A stretch of 9,126 nucleotides of DNA, from the NCBI GenBank assembly GCA_039799445.1, contig JBDLSO010000022.1:1-9126 (forward strand), written 5' to 3'. How positions within the stretch are numbered: the first letter of the stretch is position 1; the number at the start of each line of letters is the position of its first letter. This DNA comes from JBDLSO01 sp039799445. Its GTDB lineage: Bacteria > Patescibacteriota > Minisyncoccia > Phycocordibacterales > UBA5272. Below are positions 3,469 through 9,126 of this stretch, piece after piece. The notes beneath the pieces were generated by a model that saw nothing but the letters and a program-made list of their open reading frames with translations, ran no database searches and was not told where the DNA came from. The translations under genes were made by a program, and so were the position numbers.

Positions 3469-5400
3469 CTATTTCTTTTTCTCTTCAACCAGTACGTAGT
3501 CAATAGTTTTGGTAGCAAGGTCTGTCTTCATTACCTTGATTCGTACTTGCTGTCCGAGCTCGAAACTCTGTCCATACTTCTCTCCTTTTACAATATATTT
3601 CTTCTCATCGAATGTATAAAAGTCTTCTCCGAGGTCGCGTAGTCTGATCAGCCCCTCTGAGCGACTTTCTTTGTCTTCTACAAATACTCCCCAATCTGCG
3701 AGTCCAGAGACAACACCATCGAATTCCTGCCCAATACGACTCGACATATATTCAACTTGTTTATATTTGATACTGCCGCGCTCTGCGTCTGCTGCCTCTT
3801 TCTCGCGTGTGCTTGCATAACTACAAAGAGTGTCATACAGTGGCCATTTCTCTTTTGCGATAGTACCTCCGGCTAGATACACAGTGAGTAGTCTGTGTAC
3901 GAGTACGTCTGGATAACGTCTGATAGGTGAGGTGAAATGTGTATAGTATTCAAATGCAAGTCCATAGTGACCAATATTCTTGGTAGCGTATACTGCTTTT
4001 TGCATAGAGCGCGTCACATGTGTTTGTACAGTGTCTTTTTCTGGGTGACCATCGAGTGATTTGAGTAGTGCGTTTAATTCTTTTGGAATCAATTGTCCGT
4101 CATGTAGCTTGATATTATATCCTAAGTTTTGCAAGAAAATAGATAAGTCCAGCATACGCTCTTCGCTTGGAAGAGCATGTATTCTGTATACAAAGATATT
4201 CTCTTCTTTCTCACCTTTTTTTGCTACATACTCAGCTACTGTCCTGTTGGCCAAGAGCATCCACTCTTCGATCATACGGTGTGCATCTTTACGCTCTTTG
4301 ACATATACTCCGATAGGTACACCAGCTTCGTCTAATTTGAATTTCACTTCCTCGGTATCAAGCGAGATTGCACCATTGGCAAATCGTTTTGCACAGATAA
4401 TTTTGGCAGTGTCGTTAAGGAAATTAATCTCTTCTGCAAGCAGTCCTGTTTTCTGTTCTATTATTTCTTGGGCTTCTTCGTATGAAAATCTTTTGTCGGA
4501 GTTTATAACTGTTCTCCCTATCCAACTGCTATGAACTATTCCTTGTGTATCTATTTCAAACACGGCAGCATAAGTGAGCCTGTCTTTACCCTCTACGAGA
4601 CTACACAGATCATTTGAAAGTACTTCTGGGAGCATCGGTATCACACGATCTACCAAGTAGACACTTGTTTGTCTTTTGACAGCTTCAGCATCAAGTACAC
4701 TGTCTTCTGTCAGATAATGTGACACATCAGCAATATGTACTCCGACTTCATAATTGCCATTTGGTAATTTCTGTACCGAAATAGCGTCGTCAAAATCTTT
4801 GGCATCCGCAGGGTCAATAGTACAGGTTGCAATTTGTCTGAAATCTCGCCTCCCTACCATCTGAGCTTCACCAATACCTTCGTCATACAAATGCTTCGCG
4901 GCTGCTTCTACTTCGTCAGAGAACCCCTTTCCAAATCCTTTTTCAAGTGCGATTGAACGCATTTCTACATCATTTGTACCTGGTACGCCTATTACCTCAT
5001 CTATAGTACCAAAAGGGCTTTTTTTTGGATCCTTCCAGTCTGTGATCAGTGCGTACACTTTGTCACCGACCTTGGCATTGTTTAATTTCTCTTTTGGTAT
5101 GCAGATATCTGTATACATTTTCTTGTCTTGGGGTACAACAAAATACACACCTTCTTGCTCTTCAAGTACACCAGCGAATCCTGTTTTTGATCTCACTTTT
5201 ATCTCAGTGATTTTAGCTGTGGGGTTTTTACCTATTTTTTGAGCATATAGTTCAAACACAACTACATCATTGTGCAAGGCTGTATTTAATTTCTCATGTT
5301 CTATCATAATAGACTCTTCAAAATCAGGATGCTTTATATATCCAACTCCTTTTGAATTGAGACTTACTAGCCCTTCGTATGTATTGTGTGTGTGTTCCAT
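3469..5400 (-). CDS. rnr: ribonuclease R (RNB-family 3'-5' exoribonuclease)
   Basis: Processive 3'-5' exoribonuclease that degrades structured RNA, including rRNA and mRNA fragments. The 643-aa protein has OB/cold-shock domains at about 8-70 and 72-140. The RNB catalytic domain starts near 180 with TIDPADAKDFDDA; D196, D202, D204 and D205 match the four metal-binding aspartates of the family. The motif YTHFTSPIRRYPD occurs late in the RNB domain. A C-terminal S1 domain (about 555-640, starting GQEFDGVVSGLADWGVFV) follows, then a short EKKK end. It is shorter than E. coli RNase R (813 aa), lacking the N-terminal helix-turn-helix and the long Lys-rich tail. The start lies 4 nt after the rseP stop with no Shine-Dalgarno, so translation is likely coupled. 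It is the last gene of the mreB operon. RNase II is the alternative, but the two cold-shock domains and the S1 domain fit RNase R better. Confidence 0.95.
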   Translation of the reverse strand: MEHTHNTYEGLVSLNSKGVGYIKHPDFEESIMIEHEKLNTALHNDVVVFELYAQKIGKNPTAKITEIKVRSKTGFAGVLEEQEGVYFVVPQDKKMYTDICIPKEKLNNAKVGDKVYALITDWKDPKKSPFGTIDEVIGVPGTNDVEMRSIALEKGFGKGFSDEVEAAAKHLYDEGIGEAQMVGRRDFRQIATCTIDPADAKDFDDAISVQKLPNGNYEVGVHIADVSHYLTEDSVLDAEAVKRQTSVYLVDRVIPMLPEVLSNDLCSLVEGKDRLTYAAVFEIDTQGIVHSSWIGRTVINSDKRFSYEEAQEIIEQKTGLLAEEINFLNDTAKIICAKRFANGAISLDTEEVKFKLDEAGVPIGVYVKERKDAHRMIEEWMLLANRTVAEYVAKKGEKEENIFVYRIHALPSEERMLDLSIFLQNLGYNIKLHDGQLIPKELNALLKSLDGHPEKDTVQTHVTRSMQKAVYATKNIGHYGLAFEYYTHFTSPIRRYPDVLVHRLLTVYLAGGTIAKEKWPLYDTLCSYASTREKEAADAERGSIKYKQVEYMSSRIGQEFDGVVSGLADWGVFVEDKESRSEGLIRLRDLGEDFYTFDEKKYIVKGEKYGQSFELGQQVRIKVMKTDLATKTIDYVLVEEKKK

Positions 5401-5404
5401 TTGT

Positions 5405-6505
5405 TTAAAATAATTTAATAATATCTTTGTACGTTATAAAGAGCATCAGTCCAAGTAGTAACAAGAAGCTCACCCCATTGACTATGTTTTGAAACTTGAA
5501 AGAAAGCGGTCTGCGTATCACTGCTTCTATCAAGACGAATACAATACGTCCGCCATCGAGTGCTGGCAGTGGTAATATGTTGAGCACCGCCAAATTGATA
5601 GAAATGAGAGCTGTGAATCCAAGTAACGCAGTAAGTCCTGAACTTTGTGCATCACCCACAAGTCCAACAATCCCCACTGGACCAGTAAGTAGAGCAGCTG
5701 CTTCTTTGCCTGCACCTGTAAAGAGTTTTGCAAACAAATCACCAAAACCGACAAAAGTGAGCTTGGTGTATTCGATTGTGTTCTGTGCACCAACCACAAG
5801 CGCATCTACAAATGGCAGACGAACTTCACCGATGACTCCACTACTCAGTCCAATAACTTTTCTATCGGTTGCAATACCCGCAAGTGGTTCTACTGTTACG
5901 GTTTTAGTCTCTCCTTCTCGAATGAAGTTGATTGAGATAGATTCGTTTTGATGTGCCGAGATGAAATTTGGTAAGTCATCTGATTGAGTTATTTGTACTA
6001 GCTCATTACCTGCATACACAGATACCAATTGGTCTAGTTGTCTAAATCCAGCCAAGTCTGCTGGTGCACCTTTGAGTACATCTGAAACAACGACTTTTTT
6101 ATTTGTCAGCATATCACCACTGAAACGATCACTTTCTGCGGCTTGTGTACCCATCATATACGTGGCAGCAAGCAAGAGCCAAGCAAGTAATATATTCATT
6201 GTTACACCAGCTAGAAGTACTAGTATTTGCTTGTACTTGTGTTGTCTATTGAAAGCTCGATGCATATCGGCAGCGGCAACTTCGTCTTCACCATTTTCAC
6301 CAAATATTTTAACATAGCCACCAAGTGGTAATGCGTTGAAGCTATACTCTGTCTCACCTTTTTTGATTGAGAAAAGTCTGGGAGGAAATCCAAATGCAAA
6401 CTCATCTACTCGCATTTTGAAAAACTTTGCAACAATAAAATGCCCGAACTCGTGTACTATCACCAGTACTAAAAGAATAATAAAAAATGTCAGTATTGTA
6501 GGCAT
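5405..6505 (-). CDS. rseP: RseP-type site-2 intramembrane zinc metalloprotease
   Basis: Inner-membrane protease of the S2P (M50) family. It cuts transmembrane segments of anti-sigma factors and remnant signal peptides. The 366-aa protein has the zinc motif HEFGH at 18-22 in the first membrane segment (about 5-27), a second segment at about 93-117, and a PDZ domain at about 135-210. GPVGIVGLV follows at 275-283, a segment at about 290-312, the third zinc ligand D317 in LPALDGGR, and a last segment at about 343-361. Length and order match bacterial RseP with a single PDZ domain; E. coli RseP has two. The ATG is 4 nt past the frr stop without a Shine-Dalgarno. Proximity to frr echoes the common frr-uppS-cdsA-dxr-rseP order, but the lipid and isoprenoid genes are absent here. 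Which substrate it cuts cannot be told, as no anti-sigma factor is in view. Confidence 0.95.
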   Translation of the reverse strand: MPTILTFFIILLVLVIVHEFGHFIVAKFFKMRVDEFAFGFPPRLFSIKKGETEYSFNALPLGGYVKIFGENGEDEVAAADMHRAFNRQHKYKQILVLLAGVTMNILLAWLLLAATYMMGTQAAESDRFSGDMLTNKKVVVSDVLKGAPADLAGFRQLDQLVSVYAGNELVQITQSDDLPNFISAHQNESISINFIREGETKTVTVEPLAGIATDRKVIGLSSGVIGEVRLPFVDALVVGAQNTIEYTKLTFVGFGDLFAKLFTGAGKEAAALLTGPVGIVGLVGDAQSSGLTALLGFTALISINLAVLNILPLPALDGGRIVFVLIEAVIRRPLSFKFQNIVNGVSFLLLLGLMLFITYKDIIKLF

Positions 6506-6509
6506 AGGA

Positions 6510-7061
6510 TTATACTGTCATTGTGTCTTGTTCTTTCTTTTCAAAAATATGTTCCAGTGCATTATTTGCTTCGGTAACCATCTTTTGTAACTCTTCTTTC
6601 AGACGAAACTTTTCGTCTTCGCTCATACCCCCTTCTTTTTCTTGTGCATCAATCTCTTTGAGTGTACTTTCACGCACAGAACGCACTCGCACACGCGCCT
6701 CCTCGAGCTTTTCTTTGAGTACTTTGACAAGTCTCGCTCGCGTTTCTGTTGTTAATTGTGGGAAAAAGACGCGTATGCCAGAGTCATCGCTACTTACCGA
6801 CAATCCCAAGTCTTCTTCTGTGATTGCCTTTTCTACTTCTTTTACTTGTGATTTGTCCCAAGGTGCTACACGGAGAGTTCGAGCATCTTCGATAGAGATA
6901 GATGCAATATGTGCGATAGGTGTTCTGGCACCATATGCCATCAGCGAAATACTATCAAGTACACTAGGTGTTGCTCGCCCTGTCGAAATAGATTTATACT
7001 CGGTACTGAGCCATTCTGTTATACCTGTAATGTTATTTTTTGTGTGTGTGAAGTCGTACAT
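6510..7061 (-). CDS. frr: ribosome recycling factor
   Basis: RRF works with EF-G to split the post-termination ribosome. The 183-aa protein matches the family length (about 185). It has the N-terminal helix with STGRATPSVLD (26-36), the beta-rich domain II (about 37-105, including LRVAPWDKS), and a long C-terminal helical pair containing the LTTETRARLVKVLKE and ARVRVRSVRES segments, which hold the conserved arginines. The gene lies 28 nt downstream of the delta'-like gene and 4 nt upstream of rseP. No Shine-Dalgarno is present. A TATAAA hexamer (7068-7073) ends 6 nt before the ATG, so an internal leaderless promoter is possible, although no convincing -35 accompanies it. Confidence 0.96.
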   Translation of the reverse strand: MYDFTHTKNNITGITEWLSTEYKSISTGRATPSVLDSISLMAYGARTPIAHIASISIEDARTLRVAPWDKSQVKEVEKAITEEDLGLSVSSDDSGIRVFFPQLTTETRARLVKVLKEKLEEARVRVRSVRESTLKEIDAQEKEGGMSEDEKFRLKEELQKMVTEANNALEHIFEKKEQDTMTV

Positions 7062-7067
7062 ACTATT

Positions 7068-7073
7068 TTTATA
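7068..7073 (-). promoter_or_regulatory. possible internal -10 element before frr
   Basis: TATAAA on the minus strand ends 6 nt before the frr ATG, the same spacing as at trmD, mreB and priA. The 28-nt spacer is very AT-rich, so chance is a real possibility. Confidence 0.35.
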
Positions 7074-7089
7074 TATATCCAGTATATCA

Positions 7090-7764
7090 TTATACTTTTG
7101 GTAGTGAAAGTGAAATATATTCTGCTATTTGTTTTATTTGGGCACTATTTTGTGATATCCTAGCAAAAATTTCATGCGATCTCTCCAAGGAGTGCTTATT
7201 TGCAATTTTTATATCATTTGATGCAAGCTGCGTATACTGATGAAATACCTCTAGAAAAAAATTTTGTATTTGCTCTTTGTTTATCTTTTCCTCGCCTTCG
7301 TATTTTTGAAGCAATAATTTCTTGTAAAATGGTATTTTTGCTCTCTCTACAGGCTCTGTTTCGAGATATTTCCTTGCTTCTATTGCGTATACAGATTGTT
7401 CGTCAGTAGATTCTATTTTCTGTACTCTCGAAAGTATAGTCGCGAGTAACTTTGTATGTGGGTATGTCAGTAGTGATATAGTCAGACGCTCTGGTGGTTC
7501 TTCGAGGAATTTAAGTAATGCATTTTGAGCCTCATGCCCGATTGAATAGAAACTAATCGCAACATGTCTTTGACTTGGACTCTTGTTGGTAAAAGATACT
7601 ATGCAATTTCTAATATCTTCTATACCGCAATTGATATATGAAAAAAGTTGTATCTCATTGTTTTGACCAAGCTTATTGAACTCCTTTTCAAAATACTCTC
7701 TATCACCAACGAACAAAAAGCTGCCTGATGTTTTCGTTTCTAGTATTTGAAATGGTGATTGCAT
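7090..7764 (-). CDS. holB: DNA polymerase III delta'-like clamp-loader protein without P-loop
   Basis: A 224-aa AAA+ protein resembling the DnaX/HolB family. The diagnostic segment is AQNALLKFLEEPP (79-91), followed by a strand (LTISLLTY) and then LLATILSRVQKI (107-118). The latter corresponds to the clamp-loader SRC region, with SRV in place of SRC and the arginine retained as R113. There is no Walker A at the N-terminus, where GSFLFVGDREYF stands instead; delta' of E. coli also does not hydrolyse ATP. It is short compared with E. coli delta' (334 aa), so the collar domain is reduced. The likely role is as a structural subunit of the sliding-clamp loader at the replication fork. It lies in the operon 11 nt after mreB, with no Shine-Dalgarno. 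It could instead be a delta'-derived protein of other function. The family call is good, the exact subunit less sure. Confidence 0.72.
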   Translation of the reverse strand: MQSPFQILETKTSGSFLFVGDREYFEKEFNKLGQNNEIQLFSYINCGIEDIRNCIVSFTNKSPSQRHVAISFYSIGHEAQNALLKFLEEPPERLTISLLTYPHTKLLATILSRVQKIESTDEQSVYAIEARKYLETEPVERAKIPFYKKLLLQKYEGEEKINKEQIQNFFLEVFHQYTQLASNDIKIANKHSLERSHEIFARISQNSAQIKQIAEYISLSLPKV

Positions 7765-7775
7765 GTAAATAGTAA

Positions 7776-8789
7776 CTATCTTTTAGCAATAATACTTTTT
7801 TTGTATATATCTAGGTGTTCAAGTGCAATACCAGTTCCTTTTGCGACGCAGTAATACGCATCTTCTGCTAGCTCAGTATGTACTCCTGTACGACGCTCAA
7901 CAAGCAATGGGAAGTTTCGCAATAATGATGAGCCGCCACTCATAATAATTCCATTATCAACAATATCAGACGCGAGCTCTGGTGGGGTTTCTTGGAATAC
8001 ATCCTTAATAGCTTTGACCATAACACGCAATTCTTTGTCTATAGCTTTAGTGATTTCGTTGGTACGTATTTCTATTTTTCTTGGCAGTCCAGAAATATAG
8101 TCACGACCTTTGATACTCATAACTAATTCCTCTTCAAGTGGTATTGCTGAACCGATTGTTTTTTTGATATCTTCTGCGGTTTGATCTCCGATAGCAAGAT
8201 TGTATTGTTTTTTAATATGATCAGTGATCGCTTGGTCTATTTTGTTCCCTGCACATTTTACAGAAGTAGACGCTACTATACCTCCGAGTGAAATAACTGC
8301 CACGTCCGTCGTGCCACCACCGATATCAACTATCATACGACCTTTTGGTTCGTATATAAGTATGCCCGCCCCGATAGCAGCGAGTATAGGCTCTTTGACA
8401 ACATAGGCACTTTTTGCACCTGCTTTTATAGCGGCTTCCACTACTGCACGTCTTTCTGTAGAAGAAACTCCTGCTGGCACAGATATCATCACCTCTGGCT
8501 TGAATACATTGAATCTACCCATTGCTTTGTTGATATAGTAGCGGAGCATGGCTTCTGTCACGCGATAATCAGCGATAACCCCATCTCTCATTGGTCTATA
8601 TGCAATAATGCTATCTGGTGTTCTCCCAATCATTTCTTTGGCTTCATCCCCTACTGCGAGAATTTTATTGTCAATCTCAGAAACTGCAACCACAGAAGGT
8701 TCGTTCAAAATCACACCGACTTTCGGTAAAAACACAAGCGTGTTGGCTGTTCCTAGATCTATTCCGAGTTTTTTGTTGAAAAATGACAT
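7776..8789 (-). CDS. mreB: rod-shape-determining actin homologue MreB
   Basis: MreB is a bacterial actin that polymerises on the inner membrane and guides lateral cell-wall synthesis. The 337-aa protein has phosphate-1 motif GIDLGTANT (9-17), KEPILAAIGAG (132-142), phosphate-2 motif VDIGGGTTD (154-162) and the adenosine motif GIIMSGGSSLLRN (280-292), all intact. Length is standard. The start MSFFNKKLGID is the family start. An in-frame ATG at 8802-8804 is rejected because it precedes the -10 hexamer and would place TATACT inside the coding sequence. TATACT ends 6 nt before the chosen ATG and no Shine-Dalgarno exists, so a leaderless mRNA is likely. It heads the operon mreB-holB-frr-rseP-rnr. 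The usual partners mreC, mreD and rodA are not beside it. Presence of MreB suggests an elongated cell with wall synthesis. Confidence 0.97.
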   Translation of the reverse strand: MSFFNKKLGIDLGTANTLVFLPKVGVILNEPSVVAVSEIDNKILAVGDEAKEMIGRTPDSIIAYRPMRDGVIADYRVTEAMLRYYINKAMGRFNVFKPEVMISVPAGVSSTERRAVVEAAIKAGAKSAYVVKEPILAAIGAGILIYEPKGRMIVDIGGGTTDVAVISLGGIVASTSVKCAGNKIDQAITDHIKKQYNLAIGDQTAEDIKKTIGSAIPLEEELVMSIKGRDYISGLPRKIEIRTNEITKAIDKELRVMVKAIKDVFQETPPELASDIVDNGIIMSGGSSLLRNFPLLVERRTGVHTELAEDAYYCVAKGTGIALEHLDIYKKSIIAKR

Positions 8790-8795
8790 AGCACA

Positions 8796-8824
8796 AGTAT
8801 ACATTTTTTTGCAGTTTTATACAA
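8796..8824 (-). promoter_or_regulatory. putative leaderless promoter of the mreB operon
   Basis: On the minus strand TTGTAT (8819-8824, only TTG matching) and TATACT (8796-8801, 5/6) are 17 nt apart. The hexamer ends 6 nt before the mreB ATG, placing the start at the A of the ATG. Confidence 0.6.
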
Positions 8825-8889
8825 TTTCAGGGGTAGTTTTCAGTTTTTAGTTATTGGTTTAAGAGGTTCCATATTCTACTACAACAAGG

Positions 8890-8895
8890 TACAAT
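8890..8895 (+). promoter_or_regulatory. putative -10 element of priA, leaderless spacing
   Basis: TACAAT (5/6 to TATAAT) ends 6 nt before the priA ATG. No good -35 is visible 16-18 nt upstream, and there is no Shine-Dalgarno next to the ATG. Confidence 0.45.
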
Positions 8896-8901
8896 GAATA
8901 C

Positions 8902-9126
8902 ATGTATATTGTCTCTGTCATCCCAATTATCAAAGGCATATCAAAAGACACATTGTCATATCTTTCAGCTAACTACATTCCAAGTGGCGCCATTTTAAAA
9001 TGCCCAGTACAAAAAAGAGTCATTGATTGTATTACCGTCGAGTGTAGAGATATACGAAGTGCCAAGCAGGAAATTCGTGGAGCAAAGTACAATTTCAAAA
9101 AGATAGATAGTAAAGTATTGAGCGAG
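8902..9126 (+). CDS. priA: primosomal replication restart helicase PriA, N-terminal fragment
   Basis: PriA recognises stalled forks and reloads the replisome. Only the first 75 codons are in the window; the frame is open to the right edge. The sequence starts MYIVSVIPIIKGISKDTLSY, continues with a strand-rich stretch containing IPSGAILKCPVQKRVIDCITVEC, and ends with AKQEIRGAKYNFKKID. This matches the N-terminal 3'-DNA-binding domain of PriA: a short beta strand, a hydrophobic-turn 'DTLSY', then 'G-x-V-P-V' and 'SA+-E-IR-a-F-x-LKKI' type segments. The helicase motifs and zinc-binding cysteines would lie beyond the edge and cannot be checked. It diverges from mreB across a 112-bp spacer. The start is chosen from the family N-terminus and the -10 spacing. 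Confidence 0.82.
   Translation, partial: MYIVSVIPIIKGISKDTLSYLSANYIPSGAILKCPVQKRVIDCITVECRDIRSAKQEIRGAKYNFKKIDSKVLSE

Noticed and set aside
5530..5805. A 91-codon minus-strand frame inside rseP.
   Set aside because: It is a shifted frame within a clearly conserved membrane protease gene and shows no start signal or recognisable domain.
6523..7104. A 193-codon plus-strand open frame opposite frr, Ser/Arg-rich.
   Set aside because: It lies antisense over the conserved frr gene, its composition is that expected from the opposite strand, and it has no start signals of its own.
717..8789. UGA recoding, suggested by no TGA stop among ten complete genes.
   Set aside because: All conserved proteins are full length under the standard code with no in-frame TGA in their frames, so UGA is simply rare as a stop in this small sample.
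8790..8804. Five-residue extension of MreB from the ATG at 8802-8804.
   Set aside because: The extra ATG lies upstream of the predicted transcription start and the extension encodes the TATACT hexamer itself; MreB normally begins near MSFFNKK.

Overview
The window reads as a compact bacterial chromosome segment, most probably from the Candidate Phyla Radiation (Patescibacteria, Parcubacteria-like). This is inferred from the very short intergenic spaces, trimmed housekeeping proteins (215-aa TrmD, 643-aa RNase R, 224-aa delta'-like clamp-loader subunit), CPR-like protein texture and a stripped-down rpsP-trmD neighbourhood. No database search was possible, so the lineage is an inference. All ten complete genes use TAA (7) or TAG (3) stops and none uses TGA. 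The reading frames are intact under the standard bacterial code.

Layout, right to left, since nearly everything is on the minus strand. At the far right the N-terminus of priA starts on the plus strand (8902 onward). It diverges from a five-gene minus-strand operon: mreB - delta'-like (holB) - frr - rseP - rnr, with gaps of 11, 28, 4 and 4 nt and a strong hairpin terminator at 3409-3443. Then come single genes, each closed by its own hairpin: an unrecognised 124-aa protein, rpsP, khpA, and an unrecognised small exported protein. Finally trmD follows, with its stop codon directly abutting the start of an AT-rich, left-truncated AAA/OLD-type ATPase that runs off the left edge.

Functionally the conserved genes serve translation and RNA metabolism (bS16, KhpA, TrmD, RRF, RNase R), replication and restart (PriA, delta'), and the envelope (MreB, RseP). 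The familiar rpsP-khpA-rimM-trmD order is recognisable, but rimM is absent. An exported small protein sits in its place, and the cluster is split into separately promoted and terminated units.

The most interesting signal is in the gene starts. mreB, trmD, priA and probably frr have a -10-like hexamer ending exactly 6 nt before the ATG, and rpsP has one ending 7 nt before. This would place the transcription start on or next to the A of the ATG, meaning leaderless mRNAs. None of these genes has a Shine-Dalgarno sequence. Clear GGGAG-type ribosome binding sites appear only at the two unrecognised genes. Other points are a perfect 15-bp tandem palindromic duplication upstream of trmD, terminators fused to the next promoter, and apparent loss of the usual catalytic Asp in TrmD. 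I do not see a CRISPR array, insertion sequence, tRNA or rRNA. The ATPase at the left edge is the only candidate for an accessory or defence function, and its partners lie outside the window.
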